Origin: Campylobacter concisus
Lineage (GTDB): Bacteria; Campylobacterota; Campylobacteria; Campylobacterales; Campylobacteraceae
Length of the DNA: 64,000 nucleotides
Direction of reading: 5' to 3'
Assembly (NCBI RefSeq): GCF_003049705.1
Contig: NZ_PIRF01000009.1
Location: 1-64,000, forward strand
Position numbers and translations under genes: made by a program. A model generated the notes under the pieces. The model saw nothing but the letters and a program-made list of their open reading frames with translations, searched no databases and was not told the DNA's origin. Positions 57,038-64,000 of this stretch are shown piece after piece. How positions within the stretch are numbered: the stretch's first letter is position 1; every line of letters begins with the position of its first letter.

Positions 57038-57080
57038 AAATTTGCCTGGAATTTGAAAATTTCTAGGCAAATTCTAAATT
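57038..57080 (+). terminator. Terminator after the BCCT gene
   Basis: Long imperfect inverted repeat (57038-57054 with 57057-57073, one mismatch and one offset) just downstream of the stop and followed by a T-rich run. Confidence 0.6.
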
Positions 57081-57084
57081 TTAC

Positions 57085-57255
57085 TCACTCGTTATCGTTT
57101 GTTACTGAATTTAAAAGCGTGATATACTTGTTTGTAAATTTTAAAATTTGATTGAGTTTTATGCACGTGGTGTAAAGCAAGATATGAGTGTCCTTATTTT
57201 TTAGAGAAAACAAATTAGAAAATTTAACTTTATTAATTTGTATTTTTGCTTGTAG
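57085..57255 (-). pseudogene. Probable C-terminal remnant of a chemoreceptor (CZB-like domain)
   Basis: In the 357-base gap between the BCCT and modD genes, the minus strand has 56 open codons with no start codon, ending at 57085-57087. It reads KDTHILLYTTCIKLNQILKF and then TNKYITLLN, close to the KIDHILFKSNAYxxVLN end of Campylobacter chemoreceptors with a CZB zinc-binding domain. The usual zinc-ligand His is Gln here. It is the last piece of a lost gene if the match holds. The rest of the gap holds a terminator and nothing else recognisable. Confidence 0.35.
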
Positions 57256-57385
57256 CTATGAGATAAATTTGAAATAAAAAATGTTAATTTTTTGTTGCGT
57301 ATCGTTCAAATTCCAGAGCCAAAATGCATTTTCTGTAAATTTTTAACTTTGATAGATGTTTTGCTGTATCGGTCATTGTAAAAAT

Positions 57386-58219
57386 TTATAAAATCTCAAG
57401 TCTGGTGCTGATATCAGCAACGCCTTTTGAATACATCGCTGATGTTACTATCGCATCGGCATTTGCGTAATCTTTTGCATTTGATAAATTTATACCACCG
57501 GCTGCTAGGATAATGGTATTTGGAGAAATCTCATCTCTTAAAGAGAGTACATTTTCGATGAGCTCTGGACTAAATTTATCGCACTGCACGACGTCGCAAT
57601 TTGCTTTTAAAAGCTTGCTTACTTCGTCTAAATTTTCAGCTTCAATGCATACTTTTCGCTCAGCCATTTTTGCTTTAAACTCTGGCAAATGCGATAAAAA
57701 TTTATCAAAGCTACCGTAGGCTTTTATGTGGTTTTTAAAAAATAAAATACTATCGCTAAGCCCAAGCCTATGGATGCCACCACCGCCTTCAAGTACGGCT
57801 TTTACGCAAAATTTCTTAGCAAACGGAAAACTCTTTCTAGTTGCCAACACTTCACATTTTTCATTGACGTACTTTGTGGCATTTACCATTTTATTTGTAT
57901 AAGTTGCGATGGCACTGGCATATTCTAGTGCGACTTGAGCTAGTTTCCAAGCTTTATGCACATCTTCGTAGCTGCCATAAATTTTTATGATCACATCGCC
58001 AGCCTTGCAAATTTGAGAATTTTGCAGAAAAATTTCACTCTCGCACCCAAGTAGCCTCGCAACACTTGCGGCCACATCAACGCAGCTAACACAAATTTCA
58101 TCACGTGAATAAATTTCAAGTGAGGCATTTTTATCGATATTTTGAAGCGACGTAGTAAGATCAAAGTAAGGTACATCTTCGTTTATATAGCTTAGAATTT
58201 CTGCGTCGCTAAGTATCAT
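57386..58219 (-). CDS. modD: ModD-type nicotinate-nucleotide pyrophosphorylase family protein
   Basis: A 277-residue protein of the type II phosphoribosyltransferase fold shared with NadC. The ModD signatures are the EDVPYFDLTT start, LEYASAIATYTNKMV, ATRKSFPFAKKF, GGGIHRLGLSDSILFF and IEAENLDEV. ModD proteins are often linked to molybdate transport; their reaction is not established. Here no mod genes are near. It follows a small His-bearing membrane gene by one base and is the last gene of the cluster that includes the P-type ATPase. Confidence 0.85.
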   Translation of the reverse strand: MILSDAEILSYINEDVPYFDLTTSLQNIDKNASLEIYSRDEICVSCVDVAASVARLLGCESEIFLQNSQICKAGDVIIKIYGSYEDVHKAWKLAQVALEYASAIATYTNKMVNATKYVNEKCEVLATRKSFPFAKKFCVKAVLEGGGGIHRLGLSDSILFFKNHIKAYGSFDKFLSHLPEFKAKMAERKVCIEAENLDEVSKLLKANCDVVQCDKFSPELIENVLSLRDEISPNTIILAAGGINLSNAKDYANADAIVTSAMYSKGVADISTRLEIL

Positions 58220-58220
58220 T

Positions 58221-58493
58221 TTATGCCTTTTTTACCTCATTTTTTGCTTTTATTATCATTTTTTTAAAGATTCCATTGTCATAAAGCCCAGCATGATAAA
58301 GAGCAAAACAAGTAAATGCAATGCCTGAAGCAACGTGAAATTTCTTAATGCTTTTATTTCTTTTCATAAAAAGGGCGCTTAAGCAAACTGAGGCTAAAGT
58401 GATGCTCATACCGACTTTTGATACTTGCCTATGAGTGTGTATATCAAGTAATTTGCCACTTATTTTTGTATCGTTTTTCAAATTCTTCTCCAT
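58221..58493 (-). CDS. Small histidine-bearing membrane protein
   Basis: 90 residues with two hydrophobic helices (about 27-45 and 52-68). Histidines sit near helix ends in DIHTHRQ, KKFHVASG and ALYHAGLY, as in small haem-binding membrane proteins. This pattern is suggestive only. The ATG follows the stop of the symporter gene directly (TAAATG), and modD starts one base after its stop. No family assigned. Confidence 0.65.
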   Translation of the reverse strand: MEKNLKNDTKISGKLLDIHTHRQVSKVGMSITLASVCLSALFMKRNKSIKKFHVASGIAFTCFALYHAGLYDNGIFKKMIIKAKNEVKKA

Positions 58494-59957
58494 TTAGTTT
58501 TTATTCCAGCAACTTGTATTTTTGATGCCAAGACTTTCTGGGTCAAATTCTGGATTTAGCCCAGCCTTTCTTTGAGCTTCGTAGTCTTTGACTGCTATTA
58601 TCACTACTTTTGAAAGTAAGAATATAGCGATGATGTTAATAGTTGCCATTGCAGCCATTGTGATATCCGCGATATTCCAAGCGAGCTTTAAATTCATCTG
58701 AGCGCCAATAAATATCATAACGACAGCCGTTATCTTAAATAGCAACGTAAGCTTGTGGTTTTTTGTTAAAAATTTCATATTTGCCTGAGCGTAGTAGTAG
58801 TTGCCAATAAGCGAAGTGATGGCAAAAAGTACAACTGCAAGAGTAGTAAAATGAACTCCAAATTCACCAAAATACTCTTTCATTGCAGCTTGAACGAGAG
58901 GAAGGGCGGTTAGCACCTCACCACTTGAGCCAGTTTGTTTCGTAAGATAGGCCTGTGAAAATAGCACGATCATACCAGAAGCGATACATATAGTCATGTC
59001 TATAAAGACTGCCATTGCTTGAACTAGGCCTTGTTTTACTGGGTGGCTAGTATGTGCTGCGGCTGCTGCGTTTGGAGCTGAACCCATACCAGCTTCGTTC
59101 GAGAAAAGGCCTCTTTTGATACCTATTACGATCACGCTGCCGGCAAATCCACCAAATATCGCTTTAAAATCAAAGGCATTTTCTAAAATCATCTTAACAA
59201 CATCAGGAATTTCTTTGAAATTTAAAATAATAGCGATAAGCGCTAGCGAGATGTAGGCAAGTGCCATGAACGGCACGATGTATGAGCTTACCTTACCGAT
59301 GATGTGGCTTTTGCTAAAAAACATTACCGCCGCAAATGCCGTAAGTATAAGGCCGATGCCAACAGGTAGTCCGCTTTGCGCAAAGCTAACGTTGCTACCA
59401 GCTTTGTCATAGTAAATTTCAAAGGCTGATGTCATGGTATAGCTTTGAAGTCCGTTAAAGCCGTATGCGTAGGTGATGATGAGAATCACCGCAAAAAGCG
59501 AAGCCAGCCATTTTATGCCAAGACCATTTTTGATGTAATAAGCTGGACCGCCTTTAAATCCAAAAACGTCTTTTGTCTTATAAATTTGCGCTAGTGTGCT
59601 CTCTATAAAAGCTGAAGCTGATCCTAAAAAGGCCATCAAGCACATCCAAAAAAGAGCTCCAGGACCGCCCGCGACGATGGCAGCTGAAATTCCAGCAATA
59701 TTGCCTATGCCAACGCGCGAAGCAGTCGAGATCATAAGTGCTTGAAATGGCGTTAAATGGTGCTTATTGTACTTATCTTTTTTTTCTACTAAGACTCTGC
59801 AAGCCTCAAAAAACATCCTAAACTGCACAAAACGAGTCAAATAACTAAAATAAATTCCCGTAGCCACAAGAATAATGACTAAAAAATACCCATATAAAAA
59901 GTCGTTGGCTACGTCCATTTTGCCGTTTAAAAAATTTAAAAAACTATCAAGCACCAT
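58494..59957 (-). CDS. Sodium/alanine-type symporter (AGCS family)
   Basis: A 487-residue membrane protein with about 11 helices. The family signature GGPGALFWMCLMAFLGSASAFIESTLAQIYK and the SRVGIGNIAGISAAI motif place it with AgcS/DagA alanine, glycine or glutamine carriers. It starts 14 bases after the P-type ATPase stop with AAAGGG upstream, so it appears to be in the same operon, which is unexpected for an amino-acid carrier. Confidence 0.92.
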   Translation of the reverse strand: MVLDSFLNFLNGKMDVANDFLYGYFLVIILVATGIYFSYLTRFVQFRMFFEACRVLVEKKDKYNKHHLTPFQALMISTASRVGIGNIAGISAAIVAGGPGALFWMCLMAFLGSASAFIESTLAQIYKTKDVFGFKGGPAYYIKNGLGIKWLASLFAVILIITYAYGFNGLQSYTMTSAFEIYYDKAGSNVSFAQSGLPVGIGLILTAFAAVMFFSKSHIIGKVSSYIVPFMALAYISLALIAIILNFKEIPDVVKMILENAFDFKAIFGGFAGSVIVIGIKRGLFSNEAGMGSAPNAAAAAHTSHPVKQGLVQAMAVFIDMTICIASGMIVLFSQAYLTKQTGSSGEVLTALPLVQAAMKEYFGEFGVHFTTLAVVLFAITSLIGNYYYAQANMKFLTKNHKLTLLFKITAVVMIFIGAQMNLKLAWNIADITMAAMATINIIAIFLLSKVVIIAVKDYEAQRKAGLNPEFDPESLGIKNTSCWNKN

Positions 59958-59971
59958 CTACCCTTTCAAAT

Positions 59972-62062
59972 TTATTTTGATTTGAATTTTACGCCCTTCA
60001 TTGAATTTAATAAAAGCCAAATCGTTGTGCCATTATGAAGCATGGCAGTTGCTATTGGATTTAACATGCCAAGTGTTGCTGCACTTAGTATAGCTGTGTT
60101 TACGCCAACGGTTGAGCGGAAATTTGAGCTAATTAAATCCATTGTTTTATTTGCAAGCTCTTTTACGAGAGCTACGCTCATGATGTCGTCTTTTAAAAGA
60201 CTTATATCAGCCGTCGCTTTAGCTATATCAGCACCTTTGTGCATACTTATGCCCACATTTGCCTTAGTTAGGCTTGGAGCATCATTTATGCCATCTCCCA
60301 CAAAGGCTACTTTTTTGCCCTCGCTCTTTAGCTCTTCGATGATAGCTGCTTTATCTGTTGGTAAGCACTCTGCATAGACCCTATCAAGCCCAAGCTCTCT
60401 TGCCACCTCTTCAGCCTTGCTTTTGATGTCACCACTTAGCATGACGACCTCTTTTACGCCAAGACTGCGTAGTTTTGCCACCATGTCTTTTGCGTTTTCT
60501 CTCATATCATCTTTCATAGCGATGACTCCGACTAGCTCTTTATCATATCCTACGTAGAGTAAGGTTAAGCCGCTATTTAATGCTTTGCTTATTAAAGCTT
60601 CATGAGCTTTAAAACTTATCATCTCGTCATCCTCCAAGAAGTGTCTACTGCCTATAACCACCTCTTTACCGTGCATCGCAGTTTTTACGCCATGAGCTAC
60701 GATAAATTCAACTTCATCGTGATGAATATGGTGGAAACCACGCTTATTTGCAGCTTCAACTATTGCTTCGGCTACTGGATGAAAGTAGTGCTCCTCGGCA
60801 CTTGCAGTTAAATTTAATATATCATTTTGAGAAAAGCCCTCTTTAAATGAATAAATTTCAACTACGCTTAGGCGTCCATGCGTCAGAGTGCCGGTCTTGT
60901 CAAATACAAAAGTGTCAACTGAGCTTAAAGCTTCGATCGCTTTTGCACCTTTTACAAGAATGCCATTTCTGCCTGCTTTTGAGATACTTGATTTAAAAGC
61001 AACTGGTGTAGCAAGCTTTAATGCGCAAGAGTAGTCCGCTTGAAGTACGCTAGCAACGCTATTCATATTTTTATTTATAATGTATGAAAGTCCAGCAAGC
61101 GAGAGCGTAACAGGCACAAGTTTATCAGCTAGTTTTAACGCTTTTACACCAATGGCTGATTTTTCATTGAGTGAAGTTTGTATGTACTCTTTGATCCTAG
61201 CTGTCGCTGTATCACTGCCTACATTTTCAGCCCAAATTTTTATCCTACCTTCATCAACCACTGTGCCGCTTATAACACGGTCACCTCTAGCTTTTGGTAT
61301 AGGCTCAGCCTCTCCAGTCATTGAGACTTGATTTACATCGGCGTTACCTTCAACGATATAACCATCAACGCCTATCGTCTCACCAGCTCCGACTACTACG
61401 ATATCGCCTTTTTTTAAATTTTCGGTTTTTACCTTTTCAAGCGTCTTTTCACCATTTAAATTTCTCTCGACCCAGACTTCTTCGATGTTTGGTTTGGCTA
61501 GCTCTTTGATGAGATCATCACTTCTGTGGCTAGCACTTTCTTCCATATATTCGCCGATATTTATCATCAAATTTGTGCTATTTGCTGCTAAATGATCGCC
61601 CATTGCTAGGCTAGTACCAATGGCAGTTGCCTCAAGCACTTTTGAAGTGATACCCTCATGCCTTAGCTCTTTTGCACCTTCTATTAAATTTGGAGCTGTG
61701 GCGTAAAGAGTCACGGCTGATTTTAGAGTTTTATTACTCATAAATGGCGTTACACCAAGTGCAGCAGCAGCTTTGTAGATATTTGCTTTGCTAGGCAGGC
61801 TCTCATCTTTTGGCTTGGTTGGAAAATCATAGCTTTTTATAAAATCTAAAATTTTCTCATAGCTCTTATCAAACTCGACAATGATGCTTTTTGCGTATTT
61901 ATTTACACGAACACTTAGTGCATCAGTTCGCTCTGAGATCGCAGCCTCGATAGCACTGACGTCGCTTCTAGCATTTAGGCTCTCGCAAATAAACCTCGCT
62001 CTATTTTTACTCTTGTGAGCTAGAGTGATCTTATTTTTGTGAGTCAAGTTCTGCTTTGACAT
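59972..62062 (-). CDS. P1B-type metal ATPase without the CPC motif (FezB-like)
   Basis: Metal-transporting P-type ATPase, 696 residues from the ATG at 62062 (a TTG two codons earlier is possible). All catalytic parts are present: TGEA near residue 249, phosphorylated Asp388 in DKTGT, the HP pair (about 428-429) of P1B ATPases and GDGIND (about 589-594). The membrane metal site is SCALK (345-349) instead of CPC, and the N-terminal HMA-like domain has Arg-Ala-Arg (21-23) where CxxC would be. This is not a copper or cadmium pump by motif. It resembles the P1B-6 group, including FezB of ferrosomes. A His-rich segment FHHIHH (about 443-448) lies in the nucleotide domain. The first helices overlap the upstream small gene by 32 bases. 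Confidence 0.9.
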   Translation of the reverse strand: MSKQNLTHKNKITLAHKSKNRARFICESLNARSDVSAIEAAISERTDALSVRVNKYAKSIIVEFDKSYEKILDFIKSYDFPTKPKDESLPSKANIYKAAAALGVTPFMSNKTLKSAVTLYATAPNLIEGAKELRHEGITSKVLEATAIGTSLAMGDHLAANSTNLMINIGEYMEESASHRSDDLIKELAKPNIEEVWVERNLNGEKTLEKVKTENLKKGDIVVVGAGETIGVDGYIVEGNADVNQVSMTGEAEPIPKARGDRVISGTVVDEGRIKIWAENVGSDTATARIKEYIQTSLNEKSAIGVKALKLADKLVPVTLSLAGLSYIINKNMNSVASVLQADYSCALKLATPVAFKSSISKAGRNGILVKGAKAIEALSSVDTFVFDKTGTLTHGRLSVVEIYSFKEGFSQNDILNLTASAEEHYFHPVAEAIVEAANKRGFHHIHHDEVEFIVAHGVKTAMHGKEVVIGSRHFLEDDEMISFKAHEALISKALNSGLTLLYVGYDKELVGVIAMKDDMRENAKDMVAKLRSLGVKEVVMLSGDIKSKAEEVARELGLDRVYAECLPTDKAAIIEELKSEGKKVAFVGDGINDAPSLTKANVGISMHKGADIAKATADISLLKDDIMSVALVKELANKTMDLISSNFRSTVGVNTAILSAATLGMLNPIATAMLHNGTTIWLLLNSMKGVKFKSK

Positions 62063-62354
62063 CTTCAAAACGCTCTTTTAGTTCTTCTATGCCAGCGTTT
62101 ATAAGCTCGCCACCTTTGATAATCGCTTTAAATACGCACTCTTGTGCTTTTGGATTAGTCAGTACATAAGCTGCGATACCACCTAAAACTAGACCTTTTA
62201 CAAAGCCAGCAGCATTAAAATTTTCAGGTACAAATGGTAAATTTTGAGCTGCATTATTTATTGCGTTATCAATTGCGCTTGGCTGAGTAGCTGCTGCATT
62301 GTTAGCTGCAGTTTCACTTGCTACGTTTTCTTCGTTGATGTAAGGGTTGTTCAT
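62031..62354 (-). CDS. Small glycine-rich membrane protein (YtxH-like tail)
   Basis: 107 residues. An Asn/Ala-rich soluble start (about 1-48) is followed by one helix with GFVKGLVLGGIAAYVLT, then a charged amphipathic tail (about 80-107). The GxxxG-type glycines and tail recall YtxH-domain and magnetosome/ferrosome membrane-shaping proteins. The ATG overlaps the stop of the upstream gene (TAATG) with GGAGAG ahead, and its end overlaps the ATPase gene, so expression is coupled. Confidence 0.75.
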   Translation of the reverse strand: MNNPYINEENVASETAANNAAATQPSAIDNAINNAAQNLPFVPENFNAAGFVKGLVLGGIAAYVLTNPKAQECVFKAIIKGGELINAGIEELKERFEDVKAELDSQK

Positions 62355-62668
62355 TATTTACTCTCCAATTTTATTAGTTTTTCTGCTATCAAAAGACCGC
62401 CGATGCCAGCTGCTGTAAAAGCTGCTGCATTTAGATATTTTTTTTGTGCTATTAAATTTGAAGCATGAATACCAACAGCGCCTACAAAACCACCTGTTAC
62501 AGCGTATTTTGCTATCTTTTTAGCAACATCTTTTTTAGTTGCTCTATTATTTAGATAGTCGCTAAAGCCAAGTGCAGCTGCACCCATGCCAGCGATTAAA
62601 GCACCGCTGATGAAGTGATCAAATGGAAGTCTTGTGTTTGAAAGTGTAAAAAGACTATTTTCTTGCAT
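62354..62668 (-). CDS. Small glycine/alanine-rich membrane protein (MamC/FezA-like in form)
   Basis: 104 residues with two or three short hydrophobic glycine-rich helices: GALIAGMGAAALGFSDYL, YAVTGGFVGAVGIHASNLI and AAAFTAAGIGGLLIAEKL. Charged NNRATKKDVAKK and QKKYL loops lie between. The layout of small glycine-zipper helices with a lysine loop is like magnetosome MamC and FezA-type proteins. AAGGATAG precedes the ATG. Confidence 0.75.
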   Translation of the reverse strand: MQENSLFTLSNTRLPFDHFISGALIAGMGAAALGFSDYLNNRATKKDVAKKIAKYAVTGGFVGAVGIHASNLIAQKKYLNAAAFTAAGIGGLLIAEKLIKLESK

Positions 62669-62677
62669 TCTCTATCC

Positions 62678-62989
62678 TTAAGCTATATCGTTTGGTGTGA
62701 TAGCTTTTGGAGCAGCTGGCTTTTTAGCGCGTGGTTTTCTTGTTTTCTTTACCACTTTTTCAGCCTCTTTTTCTACTTTTTTAGCACCACGTTTTGCTTT
62801 TTTTTCTTCTTTTACTATAAAGTCTTTTGCATCTTTTGCAACACTTTTACCTTTTTTGTAAAGATCTTTTGCAGCCTCTTTGCCTTTATCAAAGCCATCT
62901 TGGGCGTACTCTTTGATCTTATCTCTTTTATTCCAAGCAGCTATTGCTAAACCGCCTACTGCTAAACCTGCTAAAAATGGTAATGCCAT
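62678..62989 (-). CDS. YtxH-like membrane protein with lysine-rich tail
   Basis: From the ATG at 62989 (AAAGGA upstream) it is 103 residues. The first helix is ALPFLAGLAVGGLAIAAW. A long amphipathic Lys/Glu-rich region follows (about 20-85), ending in a strongly basic tail with KKTRKPRAKKPAAPKA. The pattern matches YtxH-domain proteins and resembles histone-like tails that may bind polyanions such as phosphate. The frame running back to 63037 crosses the previous gene's stop. Confidence 0.75.
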   Translation of the reverse strand: MALPFLAGLAVGGLAIAAWNKRDKIKEYAQDGFDKGKEAAKDLYKKGKSVAKDAKDFIVKEEKKAKRGAKKVEKEAEKVVKKTRKPRAKKPAAPKAITPNDIA

Positions 62990-63020
62990 TTTAAATCCTT
63001 TCTTTGTTTGATTTTGTAAA

Positions 63021-63671
63021 TTATTCATTTTCTTCATCCTTATTAAAATTTTTGCTAACTACTGAAATGCCTAATGCTCCAAGCGCAAGTCCGCTAAAAA
63101 ACGAGAAATTTGGATTGTTGGTTATTTTTGCTAACTCGCTTTTATCAGCTTTGCCACTCGCGATATTTTGCAAGCTTTTAGTTATCTCATTAAAGTCGTT
63201 TTGATAGTTTTCTAAAATATTTGTTATGCCATTTTGCTCAAAATTTTGTGAAATTTCATTTAAATTTAGCTCATTTTTTATTTCACAGCCACTATAAATT
63301 TCTTTTAAACGTTGCTTTAAAGAGGTGATATATTCGTTATTTGAAGTAGCCCAAAGTCTAAAAAATAGATCTTTTAGCTCTTCATCATCTAAGCTTTCAC
63401 AAAATTTTTCATACATTTTATTTAGCTCTAGCTCGTAGTTTAAAGCTTGTATTAGCGCATCTTCTTTATTTTTTGCTGGCAAAAATATAGCTTCATTTTC
63501 GCAAGCAAGCTCATAATCATGTGTGCTCGCAAATTTTTCTATCAAGATGATTGCATTTTTTCTGATATTTGCGATCTCGTTAAAGACATCACCAAATGAA
63601 GCTAAATTTTCATATAAGCTAAGCGCGTTTTTTTCGCTGGTATATGATGCGTTTAAAAGTTCATTAAGCAT
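63021..63671 (-). CDS. Membrane-anchored ferritin-like protein
   Basis: A 216-residue protein with four long helices at about 3-24, 30-50, 75-95 and 100-122, the ferritin/rubrerythrin-type bundle layout (Glu13 and Tyr20 in helix 1, Glu-rich YELELNKMYEK in helix 3). The usual ExxH of helix 2 and helix 4 is not intact: helix 4 reads ATSNNEYI. A linker (about 130-185) leads to a C-terminal hydrophobic segment FFSGLALGALGISVVS. This is a possible iron-handling protein fixed to a membrane, with uncertain catalytic centre. It overlaps the HMA-like gene by 8 bases. Confidence 0.75.
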   Translation of the reverse strand: MLNELLNASYTSEKNALSLYENLASFGDVFNEIANIRKNAIILIEKFASTHDYELACENEAIFLPAKNKEDALIQALNYELELNKMYEKFCESLDDEELKDLFFRLWATSNNEYITSLKQRLKEIYSGCEIKNELNLNEISQNFEQNGITNILENYQNDFNEITKSLQNIASGKADKSELAKITNNPNFSFFSGLALGALGISVVSKNFNKDEENE

Positions 63672-63987
63672 ATTTCACTTCTTTTGCAACTTCATTTACT
63701 CTAGTTGAAATCTCTTCTAAATTTTGCCCTTTTAAAAGATCTTCCCAAAGGTTTTTTGGAAAAATTTCATGATCGTATTCGATCGTTACAGAGCCGATTA
63801 GCTTGTTAAATTTTACATTTTTTATACCATTTATCTGAGCTATCACATCATCTAGGCTAGCTAAATTTACGCTGTTACTTAGCTCTTTTATCTTTGGACT
63901 AACTCTTACTCTTAGTCTACCGTTTGTGTGAGCTATCATTGAAAAATAGCTTGCAACTTGTGCTAAAGTTTGTGTTTTTATATCCAT
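63664..63987 (-). CDS. HMA-like domain protein without CxxC (FezC-like)
   Basis: A 107-residue protein from the ATG at 63987 (AAAGG six bases upstream; an ATG at 63993 is too near it). Its core reads like an HMA-fold: RLRVRVSP strand, helix around LASLDDVIAQINGI, strand VKFNKLIGSVTIEYD. The metal-binding CxxC is missing; Arg24-Leu-Arg26-Val-Arg28 sits at that position, echoing the Arg-Ala-Arg of the ATPase. Ferrosome FezC has a comparable divergent HMA domain. It could start the operon, but the promoter would lie past the window. Confidence 0.75.
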   Translation of the reverse strand: MDIKTQTLAQVASYFSMIAHTNGRLRVRVSPKIKELSNSVNLASLDDVIAQINGIKNVKFNKLIGSVTIEYDHEIFPKNLWEDLLKGQNLEEISTRVNEVAKEVKYA

Positions 63988-64000
63988 TTTCATCCTTTTT

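Overview
The window reads as an AT-rich epsilonproteobacterial chromosome, almost certainly Campylobacter. The gene orders truA-permease-prepilin peptidase-uppS-coaBC-glmU, ispG-priA-pseudopilin-small ORFs-uvrB, AsmA-like/groES/groEL and aguA-cation efflux-aguB all match what I remember of C. jejuni. Some products (TAXI/TRAP uptake, BCCT carrier, ModD, a P-type ATPase cluster) and the codon style suggest a C. concisus-like species, but that assignment is from memory and inference. No prophage, IS element, CRISPR array, tRNA or rRNA was recognised.

Layout. 1-180 holds an unidentified hairpin-rich stretch. 183-6555 (minus) is a compact housekeeping operon: TruA, an LptF/G-type permease, prepilin peptidase, UppS, an unknown protein, CoaBC and GlmU. 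6692-16088 (plus) is a continuous run of overlapping genes: MotA, MotB and FliP, then a complete RND efflux system with two TolC-type outer membrane proteins, then an EamA exporter. 16085-22829 (minus) carries ComEC, DnaB, IspG, PriA, a pseudopilin and two small proteins; uvrB follows on the plus strand. 24932-27160 is a decay zone with GC-rich sequence, an interrupted metallophosphoesterase and a transporter remnant. An AsmA-like protein is divergent from groES-groEL, which carry a CIRCE operator and, unusually, a YdhR-like gene between them.

32240-49455 is mainly metabolism and transport: a phosphohexomutase, a CjaA-type cystine/cysteine ABC system, an AguA/AguB polyamine pair split by a cation-efflux gene, pstSCAB, a TAXI-TRAP system, a Sel1-repeat protein, a YgjP-like metallopeptidase and a MATE exporter. 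49559-54959 has an ABC-F protein followed by three uncharacterised membrane proteins, two of them tandem DKNYY-type paralogues. A BCCT carrier and a probable chemoreceptor remnant follow.

The most interesting part is 57386-63987 (minus, possibly starting outside the window). It encodes an HMA-like protein without CxxC, a membrane-anchored ferritin-like protein, three very small glycine-rich membrane proteins, a P1B-type ATPase lacking the CPC motif, an alanine-type sodium symporter, a histidine-bearing two-helix membrane protein and ModD. This combination resembles the fez (ferrosome) gene clusters that build membrane-bound iron-phosphate granules. I infer that this locus makes a related iron-storage compartment, with a ferritin-like component and several accessory proteins.
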